Shown: in pieces, positions 11,595 through 22,196 of the stretch
Layout of the letters: every line of letters begins with the position of its first letter
How positions within the stretch are numbered: position 1 is the stretch's first letter
NCBI RefSeq assembly: GCF_030864355.1
Contig: NC_083393.1
Coordinates: 620,001 to 684,000 of the forward strand
Reading direction: 5' to 3'
DNA length: 64,000 bases
From: Cutaneotrichosporon cavernicola
Taxonomy: Eukaryota > Basidiomycota > Tremellomycetes > Trichosporonales > Trichosporonaceae
The notes under the pieces: model-generated
Database searches by the model: none
What the model was told of the DNA's origin: nothing
What the model saw: the letters and a program-made list of their open reading frames with translations, nothing else
Made by a program: the position numbers and the translations under genes

Positions 11595-12987
11595 CTAAAA
11601 GCCCTTCTTGTGGATGATGTCTGGGTCCTCCTTGTACTCGTCGGCTGTGATAAAGATCTTGCGGGCGCTCGACAAGCCGGCCAAGATCGAGCCTCCTATC
11701 CACGTAGAATACTTGCGCTCGGGAGGCGCGTATATCTTGAGCTTGACGTCCTTGAGCGAGAGCTTCTTGACCTCGTGCAGCAGGCGGTCGCCGAAACCGG
11801 TGCACAACGTCGAGCCGCCCGAGAGCACAATGTTGGCAAACAGCGACTTGCGCAGGTCGAGGTCTGCGCGATTGATCGAGTCGACAATGACCTGGTGCAC
11901 GCCTGGATACTCCTCCCCAACGAGGTCTGGGTTGAACAGGATCTCTGGGGCGAGAAAGCGCTCCGAGCCAAGCTGCTGTTAGTTGAGCCACGAGTTGGGC
12001 GTACCTGGATAACTTTGCCGTCTGGGAGACGGAACTCCTCCCACGCGCCGCCGTTGTCCTTCTCCTCCTTGATAGGGTTGAGTGAGAGGTAACACGTCCG
12101 CTCCTTGATAGTCCGGACGACCTCCTTCTCCGCCGACGTGTGGAGATAATGCCCAGCCTTACGGAGCAAGAGCTGGAGGTGGTCGGTGACGTCGCTGACA
12201 TGAGCTCTGTTTGAATTTTGAGACCTACCGTCCAGCGAGGTCTATCCGCTGAATAGCGTGTGGCAGGGCAAACCCCTCAAAGACTGGCACTGCGTGGGTC
12301 ACACCATCTCCCGAATCGAGCACGATACCCGTCGTTCGTCCCGTCGAATACCTATCATCAGCAACTGTCGATCAAAGACCTACAAACTCAGGATGGCCTG
12401 AATGGAAGTGAAGAATGCAGGAACATTGAACGTCTCGAAGAAGATCTGGGCTGCCGTATCGCGATTCTGCCGCGGATTCAGCGGGGCCTCTGTCAACAAC
12501 ACTGGGTGTTCCTCGGACAGAGCACTCAGTCCTTCGGTATACACCCAGTTCCAAATACGTTCCATGTCGTCCCAGTCTGTAACGACGCCGTGTTCGATGG
12601 GATACTTGATCTTGAGGAGGCCGCGCAACTCCTGCGCGCGTTTCCCAATAAAATGCGTGTCCTGGATCGCGCCGGCCATCACGCGCGGGTGCTTGGGCCG
12701 CCCGACGCTGCGATCAGTGTGTTTTCCAGCCAGCGAGTGCAAAGAGCGAGCCAAGCAGCGAGTGTAAAGAGCTAAGAGCCGAGCCAAGAGCCACTTACAA
12801 GCTCGGGATATAGCATGTCGGCTGCTCTTGACCCGCAAAGCCGGCCTTGATCGTGCCCGAGCCCTGGGGTCAGCTCAGCCATGTCGGGCATGTCGGGCGT
12901 ACATTGTCGATGACGACGGGCTGGTTCATGAGGCTGCAATCAGCACGGTCTGTGGGCGACGTACACATCGTCGAATTCTGCTGCCAT
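11595..12987 (-). CDS. ARP1: Actin-related protein 1 (centractin), dynactin filament subunit
   Basis: Arp1 polymerises into the short filament at the core of dynactin, which links dynein to cargo and the cell cortex. The reading starts MAAEFDD at 12987 and is then joined through two introns to [10 protein letters not shown] and [15 protein letters not shown], the nucleotide-binding loop of the actin fold. Further landmarks are [38 protein letters not shown] and [18 protein letters not shown]. The end, [13 protein letters not shown] followed by DIIHKKGF, fits Arp1 rather than actin, which ends KCF. At least five introns interrupt the gene. Length is about that of the family (370-390 residues). 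It is convergent with CYB2, with only about 80 bp between stops. Confidence 0.93.
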
Positions 12988-13107
12988 GGCGGGCAGTGGG
13001 TATCGTGGGCCGGAATGTGTGGTCGTGGTCGTGAGATGTGTCTGACGCGTTGGACGAGGCGGGCGCGACGGTGGGGGCCAAATAAGGTGATACCCACGTG
13101 GCTCAAA

Positions 13108-13175
13108 GTGAACTTTGGCCCAGTGTAGGGAAGGTGAACTTTGGCCCAGTGTAGGGAAGGTGATCTTTGGCCCAG
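13108..13175. repeat. 26-bp tandem repeat, 2.6 copies
   Basis: Units run 13108-13133 and 13134-13159, identical, then a partial third with one change. The unit begins gtgaactttggcccag. It lies about 120 bp upstream of the ARP1 start. Confidence 0.85.
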
Positions 13176-13409
13176 CCTTTACAACATGCAACGCAGCGTC
13201 GGTCCAATATCAGCTCAGTGAGAGAGGGAGGAACATCTCGGCGCGGAACCCCGCTGCATCACTGACTCGAACGCACGGAACGCTATGAGCAAGCCTGCAG
13301 GCGAGCAAACAGACATAGAGGTATTCATATGTTGGCAAGTCTCAGCGCTGTTCTCGCACTACTCGCCGCCTGCATCTCATTTGCTCTCATAGTTTGGCAG
13401 GTGATCTTG

Positions 13410-13478
13410 TCCATTGTCGCTCGCCCTTTATCCATTGTCGCTCGCCTACGTTTCTCCATTGTCGCTCGCCCTTTATCC
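13410..13478. repeat. About 21-24-bp tandem repeat, 3 copies
   Basis: Three copies of tccattgtcgctcgcc with a variable tail start near 13410, 13431 and 13455. Confidence 0.8.
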
Positions 13479-13657
13479 AGCAGTCAGCTCGGCTGCCAAC
13501 CGTTGACGTCAGACGTGCGGTTACGTCGGTTGACGAGAGTGGGCAAGCATACATGGCGTCGAGTGGGCAGGCATATGGCGTTCCGTGGTCAGCTGGTAGA
13601 GTGGATTGGGAGGTCACAAGGTCACCGCAGAACCCGCCAGGATCGTGGTCAGAGGAC

Positions 13658-13785
13658 TGGGTAGACTGGGACTCGGTAGACTGAGGACTCGGTAGACTGA
13701 GGACTCGCCGGTCAGAGGACTGTACGACTCTGGCAGAGGATCTGGCAGTGAGGACCTGGCAGTGAGGACCGTGCGGACCGTGCGG
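13658..13785. repeat. Imperfect short repeats (ggtagactgaggactc and gcagtgaggacc)
   Basis: Copies of a roughly 16-bp unit at 13660-13710 are followed by copies of a 12-14-bp unit at 13745-13785. The degenerate pattern suggests slippage. Confidence 0.6.
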
Positions 13786-14016
13786 TCTCGTGCATATAAG
13801 AAGCCACATCGCTCGGGGCACATCGCTGACCTCACAGAAAACAAAGACGCCCACACGAGGTTCCTACACAACGTTCCACACAACGTTCGGGCCGAGGGCA
13901 GACCCGCGTCAGCCGCGATAAGCCGGACGCAAAGGCCGACCCTGGCGTGTGGTGAGGTCAGTGGCGTGTCGGGCATCTTTTGGGCGCCACTCACGCAACG
14001 TCAGCGCAGCGTCAGC

Positions 14017-14152
14017 GTGTGCATTGGCGTGCATTGGAGTGCATTGGTGTGCATTGGTGTGCATTGGTGTGCATGGTGTGCATGGTGTGCATGGTGTGCA
14101 TGGTGTGCATTGGTGAGCATTGGTGTGCATTGTTGTGCATTGGTGGGTGCAG
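14017..14152. repeat. gtgcattg/gtgcatg minisatellite
   Basis: About fifteen head-to-tail copies of gtgcattgg, gtgcatgg and close variants. Several frames stay open through it, giving false reading frames of Cys-Ala-Trp or His repeats. These are not genes. Confidence 0.85.
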
Positions 14153-14398
14153 ACGATGCGAGTGGGCCCACCATCGCACGGAGAGCCCTAGTCAGCACAT
14201 GTACCAGTCAGTGGGAGCAGGAGAAGATGGCAAACTCTGGTCACTCCGACACGACTGCATTTCCTACTGCTGCTGCTGATAACAAAAAGAGACCCCAAAC
14301 TTCAGATGCTCCACTAGTCAGATCCCGACCTGGTCTGGGCGAGGGCTGGTTAGCCTCGAGCGCTCAGGCCTTTTGGCACTGTCGCCTCAAGCTTGCGC

Positions 14399-15505
14399 TT
14401 AGGCGAAGAGGTCGAGGACGGCACGGCCGACAAGCGAGCCCTCGGCCATCTGGGTGTAGACCTTCTCGAGGGCCTTGAAGGGGACGGTCTGGATACGGCA
14501 CTTGACGTGGCCGTCGGCAGCAATCTGGAGCGACTCGATGGCGTCCTGGCGGTTACCGACGTACGACGAGGTGAGGGTCTTGTTGTTGAGGACGGTGAAG
14601 AAGACGTCGGCCTTGACGTAGGCGCCGGCGGGGGGGAGACCGACAGCGACGACAGTGCCGCGGGGGCGGATGTACTCCATGGCGATGAGGTAGGCCTCGG
14701 GCTGGGGCGAGGTGATGATGGCGGCGTGGGGGCCAAGGCCGTCGGGGGTAGCGGCCTTGACGGCGGCGACAATGTCCTTGGACTCCTTGAAGTCGACCCA
14801 GGCGGCGGCACCAATCTCCTCGCAGTACTTCTTCTTCTCGGCGCCAGAGTCAATGGCGATGACCTTGAGGCCCATCCACTTGGCGTACTGGACGGCGAGG
14901 GAGCCGAGACCACCACCGGCACCGGGGATGGCGATCCACTGGCCGGCACGGGCGCGCGAGTTCTTGAGGGCCTTGTAGACGGTGACACCGGCGCAGAGAA
15001 TGGGGGCAGCCTCGGCCATGTCGAGGTTGTCGGGGATGGGGGTGAGCTGCGAGGTGTAGGCAGGGCAGTACTGCATGAACGAGCCCTGGGCGTTGATGCC
15101 CGAGCACTTGGCCTCGAGGCAGAGGGGCTCGTCACCGGCAATGCAGAACTCGCACTGGTTGCACGAGTGGGCGATCCACTTGACACCGACCTTGTCGCCG
15201 ACCTTGAGCTTGGAGATGGGGTCGTTGATGGCGACAATGATACCAGCACCCTCGTGGCCGGCGATGCAGGGGCGCTCAGCCTTGACCGGCCAGTCGTCCT
15301 TGATGACGTGAAGGTCGGTCTAATGTGAGCGGAGGCAGACGAGGCTTTGACTTACGTGGCAGACACCCGAGTAGAGGACCTTGACGAGAGCGCGTCCGGG
15401 CTCGAGCTCGTTGGCCTGGACGACGGGGATCTCGCGGATCTCAAAGCCGGAGGCGTCGTCGGAGACGGCGGCGAGCTGGGTCTTGGGGATCTGCTCCTGG
15501 GACAT
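14399..15505 (-). CDS. Zinc alcohol dehydrogenase (ADH1 type)
   Basis: It interconverts primary alcohols and aldehydes with NAD, most likely acetaldehyde to ethanol in the cytosol. Exon 1 is 15505-15356 and exon 2 is 15319-14399, giving 356 residues. A 36-nt intron splits the catalytic zinc motif VLYSGVCH|TDLHV. AGHEGAG follows. The structural-zinc loop has four cysteines (CNQCEFCIAGDEPLC). The dinucleotide fold shows PGAGGGLGSLAVQYAK and an acidic residue in VIAID, consistent with NAD preference. Length and motifs fit fungal ADH1 rather than formaldehyde dehydrogenase. There is no mitochondrial presequence. Strong G/C-ending codon bias suggests high expression. The leader upstream is rich in CAACCCAA runs. 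Confidence 0.95.
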
Positions 15506-17344
15506 TGTTGGAGATTTGTTTGGTTGGGTTGGGTTGGGAGGAGTAGTAGTAGTGGTTGAGACTGGAGAGGAAGCTGGGTTGATGGAGATGAGAAGGCGCA
15601 GACTGCGCCTTCTTATATCATTCTGACGAGGCATACATTGGGTTTCCCATGCCAGCAGTTTGTTCAGGTTGGACTGGCTCCGAACAGAGCGAGATTCGGT
15701 CACTTGAGGATGTGGACCCTGAGAGTATGTGGACCAGTCATGTTTGATCAGCAGCGAACTGTTCCGAGTTGGGGCGGGTGCTCAGAGGGGGAAGAGGGGG
15801 GAATCGCTATAACCGGGGATGAGGTACGAGGGTTCATTCAGCCATGCGGGGCAAGTCGAGCAAGGTCGAGGGGGCTCCGATAGATTACAGTAAAAAAGTG
15901 GCTTGGCACTTTGTGATTCATTGTACATTGTACAGCTAGTACAGTGCGTAAACCAGCGTACATGCCTTAAGGATTTGAATACCCTGTAATCATTGTGCCT
16001 TGTACCTTGAGAGCAAAGCGTTAGGGAGAGAGGAGTGTTAGAGTGTGGAACTGCGTCACTTTCACCTTTGACGCAGGCCACATGCCTTCCGACAAATCCT
16101 TGTTACGTTCATCGCATCGCATCACTCGCCCCACAATCTCCACATCCACATCCCATCCAACACACTTCCCGACCCGGCGTACACGGACACAGGCGCCCTA
16201 TACCATCATCCATGCTCAGCCTCAGCCTCAGCCTCAGCCTCAGCCCTGCTTCATTGTGCTGAGCTCGAGTTTGGACCCGGCTGGACAACAAACTTCGGGT
16301 GCATCGTTGTCAGGTTGGACCACTCGGAACAAATTCAGGGATGCTCCTGGCAGATGTATCCGAGATATCAATTTGACTGGCTAACATTGTCGGCTATCAC
16401 CTTTTCCGGGGCCTCCAACCTGCCCCACCACATCTACACCACTGTGCAGCAGCAACAGTGTGGCCTCCAACCCTGGCATTGGCCTGTGCATGCAAACTCG
16501 GCATGACGCTGCACGACTATGGCTGCCCACCCGATCGATCAAGCTCGGCGACTGGCCTTGCCATCTCGTCCGCATCGTTTCCGCAGCCCCTCCCCTTCCG
16601 CAGGCAGGCAAGATATCTCCACGTGCCGACCGAGGCGACGAGCTCAGTAAAGCAGCCAGCGCCCACGGTTGCGCCCGGCCCTCTCTCTCTCGGGCCCAAG
16701 TCCAGGAATACCATACACAGATCCATCCGAGATGCACTATACACAGAGCATGCCAGCCAGCCACCATCTCTATCCGGGCCGCACTTTACACGTCGCCACA
16801 TTCCCCATCCCGTCCGACTTTTCAGCTACCAGTTGAGGTTGAGGCCAAACGCGCAACGCGCCACGCGCCAGGCCAGTTCCGATAGCGCTCGTTCGGGTGT
16901 GGGATTGTGCCTGTCGAAATTGCAGCGCTCGATCGAGCCAAGATGCAAGATGCCGAGAGTCATGGTCGGCGCACCCGACAAAGTCCTGATTTGGTATACA
17001 TTTCTGGACCGAGTCACATGACGCACCTCGGAACTCGAGTTAGCGGCGTGATTTGTGATCTGATAGGAAATTTCGAAACGACAATCTATGGTGCCCCGCG
17101 ATCGATTGTCCAGTTGCAACCTGACCTGTTCCGAGTTGAGCACACGTCTTCCATGCAAGTGCACAACTCGTCCACGTCCGTCCACACAACACTTGTCATT
17201 CAACATGTGCGCGAGGTGAGTCTGCGGGCGCACACATTCATGATTGGGAATCGGAGCGATCTGGGGGAGGGGCACTGTGCCCCTCCGAGATGGAGATCCG
17301 TCGAGGACGCTGGTCGCAGCAGTTCCACGATGGTGATCGCGAGT

Positions 17345-17384
17345 GGGGGGGGGAGGGGGAGGGGGGGGGGGGGGGGGGGGGGGG
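17345..17384. repeat. Interrupted poly-G tract ending in 24 G
   Basis: The plus strand reads G9-A-G5-A-G24. Such runs can form quadruplexes and are hard to sequence, so the exact length is uncertain. Confidence 0.85.
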
Positions 17385-17770
17385 AAGAGAGGTGTAGGAG
17401 CCGTCGGTGTCATGTACGCTCTCGTGATGGGCTTGGTCCGCGCGACAGCGTAAAGCCAGCCCGTCGCCCTTGGCGCTGCGAGCTAGGCGGCGGGAGGCTC
17501 GTCGTGACGCACGAGCCTTGTGCCCATCTGCGGACCTGTTGGCGGTGGGTTAGGACTCTGGCCAGTCTGTCCTGCGAGCTAGGACTCTGGCCGTCCGGCT
17601 CAACAAGTTGGCTGGGACTTGGGCTGCCATCTGGCACGAAACGTCCCTGCTGACTCTGGCTCTAACCACTTGACTGAGGAACCATCAACCACTGGTGCCT
17701 CGGAGGTTGGTGCAGGTTGGTGCAGCTTGGAGCACGGGCCTGGGGCGAGGGGGCAGGCCTGCACGTTCCC

Positions 17771-17856
17771 CTGGTGCGGAGCTCGTGTCGAGCCTGGAAA
17801 GCTGTCTCGTGTCGGGCTCCGGAACGCTGTCTCCTGGTGCGGAGCTCGTGTCGAGC
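17771..17856. repeat. 23-bp direct repeat, two copies
   Basis: The sequence ctggtgcggagctcgtgtcg and the next three bases occur at 17771-17793 and again at 17834-17856, with a related degenerate copy between them. Confidence 0.75.
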
Positions 17857-18000
17857 TCTGCAAAGCGCGTCAAGTTCAAGTCCAAGTTTGGGCGACAGTG
17901 ACCGCACACGTCTCTCCGCGGGGTATAGAGCTCTGGCCAGTCTCCGTCTGAGGAAGCGGAAGCGTGTAAGGTCGAAACGCTGTTGGGACTGAACGGCGCA

Positions 18001-18330
18001 CTCCATCTCATCCATCCCATCCATCCCATCCATCCCATCCATCCCATCCCATCCCAGCCATCCTCTGACTCATCCTCTGACGCAGCTGAAGGACACGCGT
18101 GGGAGGTGGGAGGTGGGAGGGAGGATGGGATGGTGTGTGGAAGGGTGGGAGGTGGGAGGGAGGCTGGGATGGTGTGTGGGAGGGTGGGAGGTGGGAGGTG
18201 GGAGGGAGGGTGGGAAACTGTATGGGAGGCTGGGAGTGGGATGGTGTATGAGAGGCTGGGAGTGAGATGGTGGAAGGAGTGGTGTGTGGGATAGTGGCTG
18301 GGTGGCTGGGTGGCTGGTGGGAGGGGGGTG
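18001..18330. repeat. catcccatc microsatellite followed by G-rich ggtgggagg repeat block
   Basis: About 55 bp of catcccatc units (18001-18056) is followed by roughly 200 bp of purine-rich gggtgggaggtgggagg units. The strand asymmetry is strong. It lies just upstream of a TATA box and a small candidate gene. Confidence 0.8.
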
Positions 18331-18373
18331 GACGGACCTCGCAGCCGAACACAATCCGGGGATGCTGTTTCTG

Positions 18374-18381
18374 TATAAATA
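18374..18381 (+). promoter_or_regulatory. TATA box (TATAAATA)
   Basis: A perfect TATAAATA lies 113 bp upstream of the ATG at 18494. The nearer ATG at 18389 would be too close to be translated from this promoter, which decides the start of the next gene. Confidence 0.6.
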
Positions 18382-18404
18382 GCAGGCAATGACCTTGCAC
18401 CTAC

Positions 18405-18493
18405 GCCCACACCGCCACTCACACCGCCACCGCCACTCACACCTACACCCCCACTCACACCTACACCCCCACTTACACCTACACCCCACTTAC
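18405..18493. repeat. cactcacac / ctacacccc repeats in a leader
   Basis: Short ACC/CAC-rich units repeat about ten times between the TATA box and the ATG at 18494, probably inside the transcribed leader. Confidence 0.7.
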
Positions 18494-18775
18494 ATGCGCA
18501 CACTCCAGAACTGCTCGTCGCCCGTGGGGTTCGTTGCGACGACGTGCTGCGCGGTCGTCGGGGGTATGTGGAGTCCCCCACTGTGCGAGACGGTCGAGAC
18601 ACGCATGTTCGTGGCGTGCTCGGACGGCATGGCCGCCGCCAACAATACTTTGACGAACGCGCATGGCGGGTGTACTGCCCCAGCGACAACGGGACAGAAG
18701 AGCAACGCGGCGCGGGCGCGGATCGGCCTGCTTGCCCTTGTTTGGGTGGCGGCCGCGGTGTGTGCGATGTGGTGA
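18494..18775 (+). CDS. Small Cys-containing membrane protein candidate, 93 aa
   Basis: I do not recognise this protein. From the ATG at 18494 it encodes 93 residues with G/C-ending codons, unlike the surrounding repeats. It has six Cys in the first two thirds (NCSSPVGFVATTCC, SPPLCETV, VACSDGM, GGCTAP). A hydrophobic segment at the C-terminus (IGLLALVWVAAAVCAMW) ends the protein, as in tail-anchored proteins or a GPI-anchor precursor. The TGA at 18773-18775 overlaps a sequence that looks like a donor site (GTGAGT) with a CTGACTCCAG acceptor downstream. If spliced there, the frame also stops at once, so the product changes by at most one residue. The leader is a run of CACTCACAC repeats. It is convergent with GPI1. 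Confidence 0.5.
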   Translation: MRTLQNCSSPVGFVATTCCAVVGGMWSPPLCETVETRMFVACSDGMAAANNTLTNAHGGCTAPATTGQKSNAARARIGLLALVWVAAAVCAMW

Positions 18776-18965
18776 GTGCGTGGCAAGGAGCAGGAGCAGA
18801 GCAGGAGCAAGGACGCTGACTCCAGATACGCCAGACATCCACTCCGCTCGTACGGTCTCTCACCCTCCGCGAAGCGCGCACAGCTTCCCCGGCCCCACCT
18901 CGCACACACAGGCAGCCAATACAGGTGTACATACAGGTGTAGGTGTACAGTAGTAGATGCGAGAT

Positions 18966-19025
18966 CTGCTTCAACGCACATCTGCTCAACGCGCATCTGC
19001 TTCAACGCGCACTGCTTCAACGCGC
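18966..19025. repeat. Imperfect tandem repeat at the GPI1 stop
   Basis: Units like tgcttcaacgcgcatc repeat about four times and include the GPI1 stop codon. Confidence 0.6.
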
Positions 19026-20971
19026 CGCGAGCCTGGTATCGCGCCACCAACGGTGCAGCAGCGTACCCAAGCTCATGGGAGTGCTCTGCGGTTAGATGCC
19101 AGTCAACGACAGGATCTCACCTTGAGCTCAAGCGCATGTTGCACCGGGTAGGCAGCGTCCGGGGCCCGACTGCTCGTGCTTGGAACAACGACGTCGAACA
19201 CAATCCCGTCTGCCGTCAGCGCGACAGCACTAAAATAGACTCACCGCATATACCAGGGAAGGGAGGGACGGAGTAGGCGATCTGGAAGGCAACGGAACAG
19301 TTGATCCCGGCGATCGCCAGAGCCAAGCCGCGTTGAACGAGGAAGACCGCGAGGTTGATCTGCTGTCAGCTGAGCTGAAGAGAACTCGTACTAAAGCAAA
19401 CAGAAGACCGTATGCCACTACAGTGGGCGCCAAGAACGCCGTGACGGTGAAGAGGAGCGTGCCGAGGAAGAGCGTGTCCACCTCGAACGCGTGTGAGTCA
19501 GTACGATGACGCAGGACGTTCCAGCGGCGGCCTGGTGTCAGCTGTGAGGTAAAATGGCTCTAGCTGAAGTGAGAATACCAACCTCGGAACAGGTCCCAGA
19601 GGCCCAACAGCGCAGTCATGGACACCCGTGAGAGCGCGGCCGTCGCGAAATAAATGAGACGGAGATGAAGGGTAAGCAGCGCAACGAGGTCGGAAAGGAG
19701 CGCAAACCCGAACGACAGGCCGAGAGGTGAAACGACAGCGAGCGCGATGGAGACGTGAGGAAGGGCGTAGTTGAGGATGGGTGTGGCGGTGTCTACTATC
19801 AGCTTCACAGTGTATGTTGGAAACTCACCGCGCCAGATCTCCAGGACGCGTGCGATCGAGCCACATAGGAACGCGCTCAGTCCCGTGTTGAGCTTGAGGC
19901 CGAATGGCCAGTCGTCGAGCCACAGCAGTGCCGCAATGACGGGAGATGAGAGAGTGTCCGCGATGTTGGGCAGCATAGGGTGGAGTGGGTAGGCGAGTAG
20001 CAAGACGCTGGCTAGGGCGCCGAGGATCATGTCATGCTGGGGTGAGCGGGCCGAGTCAGTGGTTGGTGTTTGAGGAACGCTTTGACGAAACGTACGTTGA
20101 TGGCTGCAGCGGGCGCGAAATGCACCACCTGCACCTTGAGCGCTAATGGAGCATCGATTAGGGTGGTGACCGTGCCGGCGCGGCGCGCGAGCTGGTGGAC
20201 TATTGTCAGCGAAGCGGCAAGACCTAGGGAAAGAATCAAAAGGAAGGGAAGAGACCCACTCAAGGCGCTGTGCGCCTGTAACGGAAAGTGCGCTATTCCC
20301 TCCATGACCAGGCGGAAGGCCGACTGTCGAGGAGGACGCAAGACAATGTCGAGTAGGAACATAGTGCTCGCCATGGTCCCACCAACAACCGCCAACCCCA
20401 TTCGCGTAAAGATATGCTTGTTCACGAGCAGTGCCGCGACCTGAATCCATGGGACGAGGAGCGCGAAGCGGCCGATCATCGACGACGGCGCGACACCGCG
20501 AAGCTCGTCCTGCGCCGATGCGACGGCGTTGAGCTGCCATCAGCGACATCCCACAGTTCAGCTGGGGAGACTCACGCGCATCAAAAGCCCTCGAATGTCG
20601 GTCGATAGAACAGCCGCGCCGTACTCGGCCAACTTTCCTTCCGCGGAGGGAATAACAAACTCGGGGCCGGGGGTGAAGAGCACCGTTTCGGCGGGATCCG
20701 AGTAGCCTATTGGCATGGTGTCGGCCCAGATCGTGAAGCCGTCCGAACTGGCGGGCTCGGAATGGGGGAGGACGCGGGCGAGGCCCTCAATTGGTAGAGG
20801 CGAGTCCTATTGTCAACATAGAAGGAAGGGTAAGGGACGTACATCTCCGACGACGTCTACTACGACCAGCACGTCCACTAGTGAAGCCTGGGCACCGGCC
20901 GGGCGAGGAATGCGCCACCCCACGGCCGTACCTGTTCGTCGCTCGATGTTCTTGGGCCAGAAGACGCGCAT
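19017..20971 (-). CDS. GPI1: GPI-GlcNAc transferase subunit Gpi1/PIG-Q
   Basis: Gpi1 is a multi-membrane-spanning subunit of the ER complex that adds GlcNAc to phosphatidylinositol, the first step of GPI-anchor synthesis. Translation starts MRVFWPKNIE at 20971. Exons assembled through about eight introns give hydrophobic segments (MIGRFALLVPWIQVAALLV, SLPFLLILSLGLAASLTIV, LGALASVLLLAYPL). The diagnostic family stretch is LLGLWDLFR joined to GRRWNVLRHRTDSHAF and then TLFLGTLLFTVTAFLAPTV. The last exon ends TLLHRWWRDTRLAAR with TGA at 19019-19017. It falls inside a small tandem repeat, so the extreme C-terminus may be variable. The GPI-anchored glycoprotein at 51.6 kb would be a client of this pathway. 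Confidence 0.9.
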
Positions 20972-21346
20972 GTCGTCTTGAATGATTAGATGGGAGATGT
21001 GGGAGTACCTCTAGTTGAGTGTCATCGAGCGTCTGTAAACCACCGCAAGGATTGGGATGATATACAAATACGAGGCGGTTCCGGATCCTATGATACCATG
21101 AGATGGCTTGTGAACCGTGTGTCACGTGATGTCGTGCCTAAGGCCGGTTTGCGGACTGAGGCCTGCAGCGTCAGGCACAATCGAGGCCCCACATTCTCGG
21201 CGCCATCCGCGATTCCGCAAACCCGCCTGGTAACCGCCCGAGAAATCGAATCGTGGTTCATCTTTATCTCCTCATCTAGCCCAGCCTCTCGCCCTGCTCC
21301 CCAGCCTCTCGTCCTGCTCCCCAGCACCTCCCTCCCAACTCTGACC
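20972..21346. promoter_or_regulatory. Divergent promoter, GPI1 / RWD protein
   Basis: This 375-bp interval lies between two divergent ATGs. The plus-strand leader has a repeated ccagcctctcgtcctgctcc-type unit at about 21280-21325. No TATA box was identified. Confidence 0.5.
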
Positions 21347-22196
21347 ATGAGCGACGCCCTCTCCACCCTCGAGCTCCTAACCGCCATGTATCCAATGGAC
21401 GGCGAGCTCGAGCTCTCCGACTCGGCGTCCTCTGCTCTCGCCGGCTCCCCGTCTCCAATTTATCCTCTCGACCTTATCGTCCGTGTCCCCATAACCGACG
21501 ATGACGACGCGCCGCGCATAGAACTCTCTATCTCGATCCCCCAATCCGGCTCTGTCCGACTAGGAGTGCGCCAGCCCGACTTCTTAACCCGCGCAGCGTA
21601 CCAGACTCTCGTCGACTCCCTCCCCAACCCCGAAGGAGATGCGACGGAAGCGGTGATGGCTGCGATCGAGGCTATTCGGATGGCGGCGCCCGATCTCATC
21701 CAAGAAGAACCAGTGGAAGAGGAGGAGGAGAAAGTGGACGATGGACCATTGGAGAGGGTGTGGTTCTGGTTCCCGAGTCTCAGCACCCGTGAGAAGAGGA
21801 AGGATCTCGTTACCTACGCCGAGGGATACCGGTTGAATGGGTTCGTGTTGGCTGGTAAGCCTGCGTTGCTCTGTGTTGAAGGGGGTGGGCGGGCTGTGGA
21901 TCGCTATATGGCCGATATTAAGAGTGTTAGTTGGGGAGATATTCCGAGTTTCCAGAAAAAGGTCAGTTGAGATACTAATCCCAAAAGGATTCTGACACCA
22001 GGTCACGGAACGCCTGCGTCTTCCACTCGCCGAGTCGGATCGCAAGTTCAAGACTATGACGGATGTTACGTCGCTAGTGCCGCATTACGGGACGTACAAC
22101 CACCGCGGGGATATGAGCGAGGTCAGGCGCCTGTGCGACGAGTGGGGCGTGGGGCAGGACTTTAACGCCGTCGTCATGAACTCGCGGGACGAGTGA
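21347..22196 (+). CDS. RWD domain / DUF1115 protein (RWDD2-like)
   Basis: Two exons, 21347-21961 and 22002-22196, give 269 residues. The N-terminal 110 residues start LSTLELLTAMYPMDGEL, the typical beginning of an RWD domain, a ubiquitin-conjugase-like fold used for protein binding. After an acidic linker (EEPVEEEEEK) comes the DUF1115 part with VWFWFPSLSTREKRKD, EGYRLNGFVLAGKPALLCVEG and, after the intron, LAESDRKFK. This order matches the RWDD2 family, whose role is not known. It is probably cytosolic. An alternative start is not needed because the ATG at 21347 opens directly on the domain. Confidence 0.85.

Larger units (their letters stand above)
12988..14398. other. Gene-free interval rich in short tandem repeats
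   Basis: No convincing coding region was found on either strand. The interval holds several separate minisatellites, listed individually. A TATAAG at 13795-13800 is not followed by a plausible gene. Confidence 0.5.
15506..18373. other. Long repeat-rich interval without convincing genes
   Basis: Several frames exceed 100 codons, but their codon use is not G/C-ending and they run through simple repeats, so I do not call them. A CTCAGC hexamer repeat (16213-16245), an interrupted G run, minisatellites and pyrimidine or purine blocks are present. Confidence 0.5.

Noticed and set aside
13762..14478. Open frame of more than 200 codons on the plus strand
   Set aside because: It runs through the gtgcattg minisatellite, which leaves several frames open, and overlaps the end of the alcohol dehydrogenase gene. 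Codon use does not match real genes here.
16458..17653. Overlapping long frames on both strands
   Set aside because: Codons lack the G/C-ending bias, the frames cross the poly-G tract, and no domain or splice structure is seen.
18389..18493. Upstream ATG adding a His-rich extension to the small membrane protein
   Set aside because: It lies only 8 bp after the TATA box, so it would not be in the transcript.
17685..18989. Minus-strand frame of over 400 codons
   Set aside because: It is composed of the translated catcccatc and G-rich repeats. Long simple repeats without stops create it by chance.
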